A DNA stretch of 64,000 bases from contig NC_009135.1 in assembly GCF_000016125.1 (NCBI RefSeq), forward strand, positions 1,612,001 to 1,676,000, in the 5' to 3' direction. The notes beneath the pieces are model-generated. The model saw only the letters and a list, made by a program, of their open reading frames with translations. It searched no databases and was not told the origin of the DNA. This stretch comes from Methanococcus maripaludis C5. Its GTDB lineage: Archaea > AGJL01 > Methanococci > Methanococcales > Methanococcaceae. This document shows positions 36,001 through 44,708 of this stretch, piece after piece (position 1 is the first letter of the stretch; each line of letters opens with the position of its first letter). A program made the translations under genes and the position numbers.

Positions 36001-36345
36001 ATGATTGACAGAATTCTTGCAGATTTGAGTAAAACTGAAGGAATAAAAGGATCCATGGTTGTAGGAAAAGATGGGCTTGTTATTGCATCACAAATACCAT
36101 CAAACCTCGATAGCGAACTTATCGGTGCAATGGCTTCTGCAGCATTTGGTTCTGCTGAAAGAACTGCGACAGAAATCGGCCAAGGGGCACTCGAACAGAT
36201 GATGGTCGAAGCAGAATTTGGTAAAACTTTAATGACAGATGCCGGGGAGGGAATTTTAGTTGTACTCTCCGATTCAAAAGTAAATCTTGGGTTAATCAGA
36301 ATATCAATGAAAAAAGCAACTGAAAAAATTAAAACAGCATTTTAA
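36001..36345 (+). CDS. Roadblock/LC7 domain protein
   Basis: 114 residues, a single roadblock/LC7 domain: 'LSKTEGIKGSMVVGKDGLVI' at the start, then 'IGAMASAAFGSAERTATEIG' and 'GILVVLSDSKVNLGLIRISM'. Such proteins dimerise and bind small GTPases (for example MglB with MglA). GGGGT precedes the ATG. Pairing with the upstream GTPase is strongly suggested by adjacency. It is the last gene of the cluster that starts with the winged-helix regulator. Confidence 0.9.
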   Translation: MIDRILADLSKTEGIKGSMVVGKDGLVIASQIPSNLDSELIGAMASAAFGSAERTATEIGQGALEQMMVEAEFGKTLMTDAGEGILVVLSDSKVNLGLIRISMKKATEKIKTAF

Positions 36346-36514
36346 TTAATGCCATTAATTTATTATATGGATGATGAATTCATGATCTAAATTAATTAAT
36401 AAGATTTAAATATATTTTATACTTATATTATATGGGGATATGGATTTTAAATGTTTTCAGTAGTAGTGGGGAATATGAATCTCACGACTGTATACATACA
36501 CACTCTATCTTTTT

Positions 36515-37465
36515 TTATTTTTTAAAAAAATTTAATATCTCGTAGATTTCATCTTCGCTAATTTTATGAATATCCATTTTTTTTATCTCTAAAACCAGTC
36601 CTTTTCGTAAAATTCTCTCATAAAGAGGACACAATGTAAAAATTGATTTTCCATTGTCGAGTTTAACTGATTTATCGATGCTTTTGGCGATTTCTTTTGG
36701 ATTTTCATATTCTAAAAATACAGATACTCCATCAAAATTCTTAAAGTATGCATTTTCCATATTTTCTTTAACTATTTTTGAAAAGTTTACGCAAAGTTTG
36801 TACGACTTTTTTGAAATCAGGGTTTCTTCTATCAATTTTCCGTAAATATCTGGCATTTTGTATGTTTTTAAAAGATTTTTAATGTCTTCTTTTAAGCTTT
36901 TGTCTTTTAAATTTTCATTAATTTCTTTAGAAATCCCTAAAAACCCGCCGTATTCGCAATTTATAATTTTTGGTGATCCTGTCGAACAAATAACCATATC
37001 TCCGTATCCAGAATCCCCTCCAATTTTTCCAGAAACGTCTTCAACAAACAAACAATTATTTTCTTTACATATTTTTGCAATTTCTTTTAGTGGCTGTTCT
37101 GCAAGGTATCCTGCAAGCGAAGTTAAAAAGAGAGACTTTGCACCGCTTTCTTTAATTTTTTCTTCGAGAGTTTCAGTATCTACTACTCCAAGGTCAGTTT
37201 TTAGTGTTTCAACATTTAATCCTGATAATTTAGAATATGTTTCAAAACCTTTCCATCCGCCCATGTCGGGAATTAACGTTTTTGAATTTGGATTTAATTT
37301 TGATATAATTTCTGATGCAATATGGATTGCAGAATTTCCTGATGGAAGAATATTGAGTTCTTTTTCAGAAAATAAAAAATCATTTACTATTCTTTTTAAT
37401 TCATCGGGATTTCCAGAAGTTCTAATTTGTGATTCGATACGGGGTTTTCTGTGCGGGATTATCAT
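36515..37465 (-). CDS. PLP-dependent aminotransferase-like protein
   Basis: 316 residues, fold-type I PLP protein nearest in pattern to DegT/DnrJ/EryC1 enzymes. 'LPSGNSAIHIASEIISKL' is the PLP-phosphate loop, 'CLFVEDVSGKIGGDSGYGDM' holds the cofactor-contacting Asp, and 'CSTGSPKIINCEYGGFLG' has the candidate PLP Lys. It is shorter than classical DegT enzymes (about 370 residues), so it may be a divergent or non-catalytic member. GGTGA precedes the ATG. It is convergent with the roadblock gene and divergent from the LysR gene; substrate unknown. Confidence 0.65.
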   Translation of the reverse strand: MIIPHRKPRIESQIRTSGNPDELKRIVNDFLFSEKELNILPSGNSAIHIASEIISKLNPNSKTLIPDMGGWKGFETYSKLSGLNVETLKTDLGVVDTETLEEKIKESGAKSLFLTSLAGYLAEQPLKEIAKICKENNCLFVEDVSGKIGGDSGYGDMVICSTGSPKIINCEYGGFLGISKEINENLKDKSLKEDIKNLLKTYKMPDIYGKLIEETLISKKSYKLCVNFSKIVKENMENAYFKNFDGVSVFLEYENPKEIAKSIDKSVKLDNGKSIFTLCPLYERILRKGLVLEIKKMDIHKISEDEIYEILNFFKK

Positions 37466-37592
37466 CTGTTCACCAGGATATTTTCAATTTAATTCCGTAA
37501 TATGCTTTAAAGAAAATAGTGGCATGATTATATATATTAGTTTTTCTAATAGTATCTACCTATAAGGATAAATGTTTAATAATAGTGATACC

Positions 37593-38483
37593 ATGGACCC
37601 AAAAATTAGTTACTTTCAAACGTTTTTATTTGCCGCAAAGACTAAAAGCTTTTCTAAAGCAGCAAAAAAATTGGGTGTTACACAAGGAACTGTAAGCAAC
37701 CACATATCTGTTTTAGAGAAATTCTTCGATGCACAGCTTTTTTTGAGAACTCCCGAAGGAGTTGATTTAACTACTGAAGGAAATATTTTGTACGAAAATG
37801 CAGAAAAATTACTCGAAAATATATCTAACGCAAAACAGCAGATGAGAATTCTTCACGAACATCCTGAAGGCGTAATTCGAATTGCTGCAAGTACTACACC
37901 TGGGGAACATTTACTCCCAAGCATAATTAAAGATTATACTAAGGTTTATCGAGATGTATCATTCCAGATTCAAATTACTGATTCTGAAAAATGTTTCAAG
38001 CTTTTAGAAGACAGGACAGTTGACATAATCGCAGTTGGAAATATCTATGATGGATCATACGAAAGTGAAGTAATCGGAAAAGATAGGCTTGTACTCATAG
38101 TTCCGCCAGAACATCAACTCGCGAAAAAAGGAGTTGCAAAACTTTCAGATATATTAAAAGAAGATTATATTGACAGAGAAGTTGGATCCGGTACAAGAGA
38201 GATATTTGTAGAAGCTTTACAGGATAAAGGATATTCAATGATGGATTTACATACAATCATGAGCCTTGGAAGTAATTCTTCAATCATTACGGCAGTTTCA
38301 GAAGGATACGGTATATCAATTATTTCAGAAATCCCTGCAAAAAAAGCGGCAGATGCAGGACAGCTAATAATAGTTCCTATTGAAGATTTAGACCTCACTA
38401 GATACATGTATCTTGTAAAAGGAAAGAAACCAAGAAACCCAAGTGCAATAAAATCATTCTGGGACTTTGTTTCAGGAAAATAA
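37593..38483 (+). CDS. LysR-type transcriptional regulator, candidate HrsM
   Basis: 296 residues. The N-terminal winged helix 'MDPKISYFQTFLFAAKTKSF' continues with 'SKAAKKLGVTQGTVSNHISV', standard LysR. The effector domain follows from about residue 85, with 'GVIRIAASTTPGEHLLPSII' beginning the periplasmic-binding fold. The ATG at 37593 is preferred from LysR family N termini and a GTGAT nearby; 37572 is possible. LysR genes are few in methanococci, and one of them, HrsM, represses Cys-type hydrogenase genes when selenium is present. The location near the Sec operon and tRNA-Sec makes this a candidate, not an identification. Confidence 0.88.
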   Translation: MDPKISYFQTFLFAAKTKSFSKAAKKLGVTQGTVSNHISVLEKFFDAQLFLRTPEGVDLTTEGNILYENAEKLLENISNAKQQMRILHEHPEGVIRIAASTTPGEHLLPSIIKDYTKVYRDVSFQIQITDSEKCFKLLEDRTVDIIAVGNIYDGSYESEVIGKDRLVLIVPPEHQLAKKGVAKLSDILKEDYIDREVGSGTREIFVEALQDKGYSMMDLHTIMSLGSNSSIITAVSEGYGISIISEIPAKKAADAGQLIIVPIEDLDLTRYMYLVKGKKPRNPSAIKSFWDFVSGK

Positions 38484-38558
38484 TTTTTGAATCACTTAAA
38501 AAACCATATATATTTTTTGTACAATAATTCATATGAATTAAAAATCATTGGTGAATGA

Positions 38559-39311
38559 ATGTTCAGGGCTACATGCAATACAAGAGATTTTAAAAAAGTT
38601 ATTAATGCAACTAGCAATTTAGTAGATGAGATTTGTTTTGAAGTGGACGAAAACGGCATCAAAGCAAGTGCAATGGATCCGTCACACGTGGCTTTAGTGA
38701 GCATGGAAATGCCAAAAGACGTTTTTGAAGAATACGAAGGAGACGTTCACGATATCGGGATTGATTTAGAAGCACTTAAAAAAATCATTGCAAGAGGAAA
38801 GGGTGACGAAAAATTAATTCTCGACCTCGATGCAGAAAAAAACAAATTGAATGTTACTTTCAAAAGCAACGTTACAAGGAAATTTTCAATCGCGTTATAC
38901 GACGTTTCATCAAGTAATTTGAAAGTTCCAGACATTGAATATCCAAACAACGTTTCAATCAAAGCAGGGGCATTTGTTGAAGCTTTAAAAGATGCAGAAC
39001 TTGTAAACGATCACATAACTTTGAAAGTTGATGAAGATAAATTCATAATCTATTCAAAAGGCGATCTAAACCAGAGTGAAACTGTATTTGACAACGGCGT
39101 TGATGATGACGATGATACACTTGCAGAATTCAATATGGGAGAAGCTTCAAGAAGTACTTTCAATTTAGCTTATTTAAAAGACTTAACAAAATCAACTGCG
39201 GCAGAAGACCTTTTAAAAATATACCTTGGTTCAGACATGCCTGTTAAAATCGAGTACGAAGTAAGCGGTTCAAAACTTGTATTTTTACTTGCACCAAGAA
39301 TCGAATCTTAA
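38559..39311 (+). CDS. pcn: DNA polymerase sliding clamp (PCNA)
   Basis: 250 residues, the usual PCNA size with two similar domains. '[21 protein letters not shown]' holds the conserved centre-loop signature, '[16 protein letters not shown]' begins the first domain, and the C terminus '[12 protein letters not shown]' matches archaeal clamps. It encircles DNA and tethers polymerases, ligase and FEN1. GGTGA precedes the ATG. A candidate GINS gene follows after 34 bp, then L44e and S27e, an arrangement seen in other euryarchaea. Confidence 0.97.
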   Translation: MFRATCNTRDFKKVINATSNLVDEICFEVDENGIKASAMDPSHVALVSMEMPKDVFEEYEGDVHDIGIDLEALKKIIARGKGDEKLILDLDAEKNKLNVTFKSNVTRKFSIALYDVSSSNLKVPDIEYPNNVSIKAGAFVEALKDAELVNDHITLKVDEDKFIIYSKGDLNQSETVFDNGVDDDDDTLAEFNMGEASRSTFNLAYLKDLTKSTAAEDLLKIYLGSDMPVKIEYEVSGSKLVFLLAPRIES

Positions 39312-39345
39312 ATTTTATTTTTTTATTATCGAAACGTGAAAAACC

Positions 39346-39933
39346 ATGTATAAGAAAATAAGGGATGCATTTTTCAATGAATTTTTTAAAGAAGGTTTGT
39401 CAGACCTTCCAGAAAATTTCTACAAAGATGCCCGAAACTATCTCGAAACAATCGATGATAATACTAAATCAAAACGAGTAAAATACTACCTAAATAATCT
39501 TTTAAGTTTCAGAATTTACAAGGTAAACTGTTTAAAAGAAAGTTCGAATAAATTTGTTCAAGATGAAAAAAATGTCATAAAGTTTATCGAAGAAACCTGC
39601 TATGGAAGTGGTAATGAAGATTACATTCCAGAATTAGATGAATCCGATAAAAAAAAAGACAAATTTTCAGTTGATTTAAATAAACCGGAAGAAAAAACCG
39701 ATAAGTGTCAAATACCAAAACATATAAATAGTGAAAGTGATATTGATATTGTAAGAGTCATCACTAAGTTCCCCTGCTTTACAGATGGGAATTTACAGTA
39801 TATTTTAAACAAGAATGACGTTATCTCTTTGGATAGGAAATTTTCAAAGATTTTAGAGAAACACAATATTATTAAACGGGTGAACATCCATGAAGATGAA
39901 AAAAAAGATGAACAGGTACTGCCCATACTGTAA
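39346..39933 (+). CDS. Candidate GINS complex subunit (Gins51-type)
   Basis: 195 residues with no strong motif, but layout and C terminus point to an archaeal GINS protein. The N-terminal 90 residues are helical; a low-complexity acidic linker follows (about 95-130); then a small beta domain '[20 protein letters not shown]' and '[20 protein letters not shown]' resembles the B domain of Gins51. GINS joins MCM and the GAN/RecJ nuclease in the replicative helicase. The position directly after pcn and before L44e is where Gins51 genes often occur. GTGA precedes the ATG. The L44e gene overlaps its 3' end by 44 bp. Confidence 0.65.
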   Translation: MYKKIRDAFFNEFFKEGLSDLPENFYKDARNYLETIDDNTKSKRVKYYLNNLLSFRIYKVNCLKESSNKFVQDEKNVIKFIEETCYGSGNEDYIPELDESDKKKDKFSVDLNKPEEKTDKCQIPKHINSESDIDIVRVITKFPCFTDGNLQYILNKNDVISLDRKFSKILEKHNIIKRVNIHEDEKKDEQVLPIL

Positions 39934-40171
39934 AAAGCATACTGCACACACAGTAGAAAGAGCTAAAAAAAGAAAAGCTAGCGAATTGAAATGGGGTCAA
40001 AGACAATTCAGAAGAGTGACTGCAGGATACGGAGGTTACCCAAGACCTTTACCTGGAGGAGCTAAACCAATTAAAAAATTGGATTTAAGATATAAATGTT
40101 CCGAATGCGGAAAAATGCACACTAGAAGCAACGGTGGCTTCAGAGCAAGAATGTTTGAATTAGTAGAATAA
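39890..40171 (+). CDS. rpl44e: Ribosomal protein L44e
   Basis: 93 residues, basic, with a C4 zinc ribbon formed by '[10 protein letters not shown]' near residue 11 and 'CSECGKMHT' near residue 72. It binds the E site region of the large subunit. GGTGA lies before the ATG inside the end of the candidate GINS gene, giving a 44-bp overlap that suggests translational coupling. Confidence 0.97.
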   Translation: MKMKKKMNRYCPYCKKHTAHTVERAKKRKASELKWGQRQFRRVTAGYGGYPRPLPGGAKPIKKLDLRYKCSECGKMHTRSNGGFRARMFELVE

Positions 40172-40193
40172 TTAAGAAAAACGGTGAGAAAAC

Positions 40194-40379
40194 ATGCAAT
40201 TAATCTCAAAACCTAAAAGCAGATTCTTAAAAGTTCAGTGCACAGATTGCAACAATGAACAAGTTATATTTGGATGCCCTTCAACAGAAGTTAAATGTGC
40301 AGGATGCGGTAAAATCATCGCTGAACCAAAAGCTTCAAAAGGCGCAATCAAAGCAAAAATCTTAGAAGTATTACAATAA
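40194..40379 (+). CDS. rps27e: Ribosomal protein S27e
   Basis: 61 residues with the zinc motif 'QCTDCNNEQVIFGCPSTEVK' followed by 'CAGCGKIIAEP', the S27e C4 finger. A small-subunit protein. GGTGA precedes the ATG; 22 bp after L44e, so co-transcribed. Confidence 0.97.
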   Translation: MQLISKPKSRFLKVQCTDCNNEQVIFGCPSTEVKCAGCGKIIAEPKASKGAIKAKILEVLQ

Positions 40380-40492
40380 CTCTTTTTATTCTTTTTTAAA
40401 AGTCTTTCAAAGTAGTTCGATTTTATAATTGTTTAAATACTAGTGGGTATAAACACTCCATATGCTTATTATAAGATAATCAAGGTGGAATC

Positions 40493-41290
40493 ATGAGAAA
40501 CGATTTTCCTGAAGAAGGGGACATTATAATCGGAAATGTTATCGATGTTAAGTCTTTCGGGGCATTTATCGAACTTTTGGAGTATCCTGGGAAGGAAGGA
40601 ATGGTTCACATTTCTGAAGTTTCTTCTGGATGGATTAAAAACATAAGAGACCATATTAAAAAGGGTCAAAGAGTAGTTGCAAAGGTAATGAGAGTAACCC
40701 CTCACAAAAACCAGATCGATCTTTCATTGAAAAGGGCAACCGATCAACAGAAAAAAGTAAAAGTTCAGGAATGGAAGAGATTCCAAAGAGCTGAAAAATT
40801 ACTCCAGTTTGCATCAGAAAAACTTGGAAAAACGGTTGAAGAAGGATGGGAAGTTGTTGGATATCCTTTAATCGATGAATTTGGGGAATTATACGACGCT
40901 TTTGAATCAATAGTAATTGAAGGAAAAGAAGTTTTAGGGGAACTTGAAACACCACTACCAAAAGAATGGGCAGATGTAATTTACGAAATTGCAAGTGAAA
41001 ACATCGAACTTTCAAGTGTTAAAGTTGCAGGAATCGTTTCTCTTACAACAACTGACCCAACAGGAGTAAAAATCCTTAAAAACGGTCTGAAAAAAGCTTT
41101 AAAAGCAAACCCTTACGAGGATGTAGAGGTAAATATCACCTATATCGGAGCTCCAAAATATCGGGTAGAAGTACTCGCACCAGACTACAAAAGCGGAGAA
41201 GACGTGCTCAGAAGAGTGTCTGAAGAAGCAATCGACTTTATTAAAAAACACGCTGGCGGAACTGGAAGCTTTGTAAGAGTTGAAGAGTAA
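40493..41290 (+). CDS. Translation initiation factor aIF2 alpha
   Basis: 265 residues. An N-terminal S1 domain ('GDIIIGNVIDVKSFGAFIEL', 'EGMVHISEVSSGWIKNIRDH'), a central helical domain (about 90-175) and a C-terminal alpha-beta domain ending 'GGTGSFVRVEE'. With beta and gamma subunits it delivers initiator tRNA to the ribosome. GGTGG precedes the ATG. A likely promoter is the AT-rich TTTAAATACTA around 40431-40441. nop10 follows after 4 bp, as in most euryarchaea. Confidence 0.96.
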   Translation: MRNDFPEEGDIIIGNVIDVKSFGAFIELLEYPGKEGMVHISEVSSGWIKNIRDHIKKGQRVVAKVMRVTPHKNQIDLSLKRATDQQKKVKVQEWKRFQRAEKLLQFASEKLGKTVEEGWEVVGYPLIDEFGELYDAFESIVIEGKEVLGELETPLPKEWADVIYEIASENIELSSVKVAGIVSLTTTDPTGVKILKNGLKKALKANPYEDVEVNITYIGAPKYRVEVLAPDYKSGEDVLRRVSEEAIDFIKKHAGGTGSFVRVEE

Positions 41291-41294
41291 TACT

Positions 41295-41450
41295 ATGAAA
41301 ATGAAAAAATGCCCTAAATGTGGAAGATACACATTGAAAGATTTTTGTAGTGAATGTAATGAAAAATCCGTTACAGTAAAACCTCCGAGATTTTCTCCAG
41401 TTGATAAATACGGAAAATACAGAAGGGCCCTTAAAAAAGCCAAAATGTGA
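41295..41450 (+). CDS. nop10: H/ACA RNP protein Nop10
   Basis: 51 residues, too short for routine gene calling but unmistakable: zinc ribbon '[17 protein letters not shown]' followed by the conserved tail '[19 protein letters not shown]'. Nop10 supports Cbf5 (58681-59682 here) in guide-RNA-directed pseudouridylation. It starts 4 bp after aIF2 alpha; a second ATG at 41301 is possible. Its UGA stop overlaps the ribosome binding region of arfB. Confidence 0.93.
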   Translation: MKMKKCPKCGRYTLKDFCSECNEKSVTVKPPRFSPVDKYGKYRRALKKAKM

Positions 41451-41455
41451 ATTTT

Positions 41456-42121
41456 ATGGTTGATTTGAGATACGCTTCCGGAAATATTTTTGATGAAAAA
41501 GTCCACGAGATGGGAATTATTGCTCTTGGATCATTTCTTGAAAATCATGGTTCAGCCCTTCCAATCGATACAGATGCAAAAATTGCATCATATATCGCAT
41601 TGAATGTTTCAATTAGTACCGGTGCAAAATTTCTGGGTGTAGTTATCCCTTCAACAGAATATTCTTACGTGAAACACGGTATTCACGATTCCATCGAAGA
41701 TGTAATTACTTATATTAAATATCTGGTCGAAAATGGCAGAAAAATCGGGATAAATAAATTCTTGATTATAAACTGCCACGGCGGAAACACCATAATTTTG
41801 GATGAACTTTCAAAATTGAATTCTAAAGACTGTTTTATCAAAATGGAAAGCGTATGTTTAACCCATGCATCAACTGAAGAAGTATCCTTGGGATATGCAG
41901 TTGGAATACTTTCAGAAGACAATATGAAGACCCATGATCCCAAGATTTACGAAGAAATTGGAATGGTCGGTCTAAAAGAAGCAAGGGAAAAAAACGAAGC
42001 TATAGATTTAGAAGCAAAATCTGTAGAGAAGAATGGTGTTTTTTTAGATAAAACTCATGGAAAATCCCTTTTAAATGATTTAATTACCAATTATGTTGAA
42101 ATTGTTAGAAATATGATTTAG
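41456..42121 (+). CDS. arfB: FAPy deformylase ArfB (creatininase family)
   Basis: 221 residues of the creatininase-like family. '[20 protein letters not shown]' and '[14 protein letters not shown]' supply metal ligands Glu, His and Asp, and '[13 protein letters not shown]' gives the second His. In M. jannaschii the close homologue removes the formyl group from the pyrimidine intermediate common to riboflavin and F420 synthesis; near-identical length and motifs suggest the same role. The ATG at 41456 follows GTGA; a GTG at 41447 is in frame but overlaps nop10. Confidence 0.85.
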   Translation: MVDLRYASGNIFDEKVHEMGIIALGSFLENHGSALPIDTDAKIASYIALNVSISTGAKFLGVVIPSTEYSYVKHGIHDSIEDVITYIKYLVENGRKIGINKFLIINCHGGNTIILDELSKLNSKDCFIKMESVCLTHASTEEVSLGYAVGILSEDNMKTHDPKIYEEIGMVGLKEAREKNEAIDLEAKSVEKNGVFLDKTHGKSLLNDLITNYVEIVRNMI

Positions 42122-42130
42122 GTGATTTAT

Positions 42131-42586
42131 ATGTGGGAAAATTCCCCTTCACACATCTGCAGAGGCGGCGATTTAAGGGGGCTTGCATTTTGTTGCCCTC
42201 CTGTAAAATATTGCCCATTACACAAGGCGTTAGAATCTATCGATATGCCTGTAGAAGAATTTTCAAAAATAAAAAAGGATTTTGGAAGCAGAACAAGGCT
42301 TGGACTTGGGAAAAACACCTGTTTTGGTAGTTTGATCTGGTGCTGTAAGGTTACAAAACCTTGTCCATTCAGAGACAGTGCAATGCTCGCAATAGACATG
42401 GGTGAAGATGAATACATGGAACTTAAAAAAGAGCTTGCTGAAGAAATAATTAAAAAATCAAAAATGTTTGAAGAAGGCGTCAAAGCTTTGGAAGAACAGG
42501 GAATTCCAAGGGGCGACGCAGAAAAAGCAATTTTGGAAGCTGGCGACTTAAAGAAAGCATATGAACTTGTAAAAAAACAAATTTAA
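42131..42586 (+). CDS. Methanogenesis marker protein 9
   Basis: 151 residues with two Cys-rich repeats: 'SHICRGGDLRGLAFCCPPVK' followed by YCPLH, and 'CFGSLIWCCKVTKPCPF'. This pattern is the methanogenesis marker 9 family, found in nearly all methanogens; function unknown, probably metal- or cluster-binding. The C terminus (about 110-151) resembles a UBA-like helical bundle. GGTGAT precedes the ATG. It follows arfB closely, and its last 4 bases overlap the end of the convergent gene. Confidence 0.87.
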   Translation: MWENSPSHICRGGDLRGLAFCCPPVKYCPLHKALESIDMPVEEFSKIKKDFGSRTRLGLGKNTCFGSLIWCCKVTKPCPFRDSAMLAIDMGEDEYMELKKELAEEIIKKSKMFEEGVKALEEQGIPRGDAEKAILEAGDLKKAYELVKKQI

Positions 42587-43479
42587 TTAATATCTTTTAT
42601 TTTAGCGTTTTTGAACTCTTTAATACTTTTAAACTCAGCTTCTGTTAATTCATAGATTTTAAAGAGGGTATTATTCAATATACAGAAATTTTTAATCATT
42701 CTAAACGCTTTATCTCCGTCGTAATTATCTAAAAATGCCATAATCGGAGTTTTGTCATTAGAAACAATCAAAGCATTTTTTTCAACGACTTCAACAATTG
42801 ATGGGTTTTTGGGGAGTATATTATATAAAGAATCATTTTCAACAATTTTTGGAGTTTTTTCTTTAATTTTTTCCATCAAATCTTCAAAAGATACAAAATG
42901 ATTTAATAATGCATCCCTATTTTCATTTATTATTTCATTCAATTCTTCTTTTGATATCTTTTCAGAAAATATTTTTACATCGCTCACTGCAAAAATGGTC
43001 TTTAATTTATTTAGTGCTTTCAAACCGACAAGAAGTTTATCTTTTTGCTGGTGTATTGCAGCAATTTCTTCTTTATTGGAAAATAAAATGATTCCTGCTT
43101 CTTCTTTATATTTTCTAGGAAACATTGTAACTTTAAAAATCCCGTGCCCCACATAATTTTCGATATTTCCGTAAACATCAATAAAAATGTCTTTTGAAAT
43201 CGGTTTACCATTTAAATTTTTAGGGGATACTTTTTCAAGTAATTTATTTACTCGATCGTAATCCATCTTTATAGCATCGATCTGGAATTCTTCAGGAATA
43301 TTTTTAAAAATCTCTTTTAAATCCATTTCTTTATCGTTTAAGCTAGAAAAAACAAGTTTTGAGTTTATGTAATACAATTTAGTATTATCAAGGGAGATAA
43401 TTCCAGTAAAATTGTTTAAAATAGATATTAACTCCTTTAATTGAGGAATTCCTCCTTTTTTAGAGTACATTTTTTCCAT
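42583..43479 (-). CDS. Hypothetical protein, possibly DUF2226
   Basis: 298 residues, no signal peptide or membrane span. The N-terminal 75 residues ('ISILNNFTGIISLDNTKLYY') look like a small sensor-type alpha/beta unit and the rest is mixed alpha/beta with a helical region near 190-230. It resembles archaeal proteins grouped as DUF2226 in general pattern, but I am not certain. The start at 43479 follows GGTGG. tRNA-Sec lies just upstream on the same strand with about 20 bp between. Confidence 0.55.
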   Translation of the reverse strand: MEKMYSKKGGIPQLKELISILNNFTGIISLDNTKLYYINSKLVFSSLNDKEMDLKEIFKNIPEEFQIDAIKMDYDRVNKLLEKVSPKNLNGKPISKDIFIDVYGNIENYVGHGIFKVTMFPRKYKEEAGIILFSNKEEIAAIHQQKDKLLVGLKALNKLKTIFAVSDVKIFSEKISKEELNEIINENRDALLNHFVSFEDLMEKIKEKTPKIVENDSLYNILPKNPSIVEVVEKNALIVSNDKTPIMAFLDNYDGDKAFRMIKNFCILNNTLFKIYELTEAEFKSIKEFKNAKIKDIN

Positions 43480-43501
43480 AAAACCCACCAAAAATATAAA
43501 A

Positions 43502-43591
43502 CGGCGCAGGGGGGGAATCGAACCCCGAATTCCGACGGAACTCGACGGATCTGAAGTCCGCCCTCATCTACCAAGATAAGCACCCCGTGCC
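43502..43591 (-). tRNA. tRNA-Sec (anticodon UCA)
   Basis: Minus strand, 90 nt. It begins GGCACGGGGTGCTTATC and ends CCTGCGCCG with no encoded CCA. The anticodon loop CTTCAGA has UCA, reading UGA. Acceptor stem is nine pairs (GGCACGGGG against CCCCUGCGCC region) with an A4-C mismatch and a G-U, the extended D stem is GCTTATC...GATGAG(G)GC, and a long variable arm GAGTTCCGTCGGAATTC forms a hairpin: all hallmarks of tRNA-Sec. The T arm is CGGGGTTCGATTCCCC. It serves the UGA codons of the selenoprotein operon in this window. Confidence 0.95.
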
Positions 43592-43683
43592 ACGAACCAA
43601 GATATAAACTATTTTAAAGATATATAATCCTTTCTGTTTAATTCCTTTTAAAGTTTATTAAAAAACGTTTAAAAAAAGATGTA

Positions 43684-44697
43684 TTAGTTTTTGAGTGTCT
43701 GGTGAATATTTACTAAATCGCTTAATATCGCTGAAGCAGTTTCAATGTCTCCGGCACCGGCTCCAACAACCACGATATCGTTTGCAAGATCAGTATTGAC
43801 CATTGCAACGTTTAAACTTCCTTTAACGTTTAATGGACTGTCAATAGGTATAAGTTTTGGACATACTTCGAGTTTTTTATCTGTAACTTCGCCTATCAAT
43901 TTTATCGTATGGCCACTTTTATTTGCCATAGCAAGTGCTTCAGGCGTAATTCTTGTAATTCCTTCTAAATTTACGTCTTTGATAGTTACGTCTCTTCCAA
44001 ATATTGAATTTGCTAAAATTACGATTTTTGCAGCAGTATCTAAGCCGCTGATATCCTGGTGAGGGTTTGTTTCCGCAATTCCAAGTTCCTGAGCTTCTTT
44101 TAATACCGTATCAAAATCAAGCTGTTCTTTTTCCATTTTGGTCAGTATATAGTTTGTAGTCCCATTTAAGATTCCTTTTATTAATTTAATATCATTTCCT
44201 GCTAATGTTTCCTTTGCAAGATTGATGATCGGCATTGCGCCACCGACTGAAGCTTCATACCTGAAACAAACTTTATTTTCTTTTGCACATTTTACAAGGT
44301 CCTTAAATGAAACTGCAAGGGGGCCTTTATTTGCACTTACGACGTGTTTTTTGCATTCAAACGCCTTTAACATGTATGATTTTGCAGGCTCTCCTGTTTC
44401 AATGTTTGTGGGACTTACCTCCACAACAGCATCCGCACTAACTGACTCGATAACTTCTAAAATGCCCATTTCGCATCCTTTTTCAGGATAATTTGCTATT
44501 TTTCCGGTTTCTTCTTTAATTTTCAAGGCCAATTCCAAATCGAGACCGTTTTCATCAATTGCAGCACCGCTTCTGTCACAAATTGCAGCAACTTGTAAAT
44601 CCATTCCATATCTCTTCTTTAAGTGTTCTGATTTGAGGGTAATGGTCTTTAGAACACCCTTGCCAATTATTCCAAATCCTACAAGAATTATCTTCAT
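43684..44697 (-). CDS. hom: Homoserine dehydrogenase
   Basis: 337 residues. The NAD(P) site is 'IILVGFGIIGKGVLKTITL' at the N terminus, 'VEVSPTNIETGEPAKSYML' and 'HVVSANKGPLAVSF' follow, and the catalytic domain has 'IKGILNGTTNYILTKME' and 'GIAETNPHQDISGLDTAAK'. It reduces aspartate semialdehyde to homoserine for threonine and methionine synthesis. There is no ACT domain fused at the C terminus; a separate ACT-domain protein is encoded 11 bp upstream. GGAGAT precedes the ATG. Confidence 0.95.
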   Translation of the reverse strand: MKIILVGFGIIGKGVLKTITLKSEHLKKRYGMDLQVAAICDRSGAAIDENGLDLELALKIKEETGKIANYPEKGCEMGILEVIESVSADAVVEVSPTNIETGEPAKSYMLKAFECKKHVVSANKGPLAVSFKDLVKCAKENKVCFRYEASVGGAMPIINLAKETLAGNDIKLIKGILNGTTNYILTKMEKEQLDFDTVLKEAQELGIAETNPHQDISGLDTAAKIVILANSIFGRDVTIKDVNLEGITRITPEALAMANKSGHTIKLIGEVTDKKLEVCPKLIPIDSPLNVKGSLNVAMVNTDLANDIVVVGAGAGDIETASAILSDLVNIHQTLKN

Positions 44698-44708
44698 AAA
44701 TTATCTCC

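Noticed and set aside
36433-36544. Short frame on the plus strand between roadblock and PLP genes
   Set aside because: No ribosome binding site, overlaps the convergent gene and composition is like intergenic DNA.
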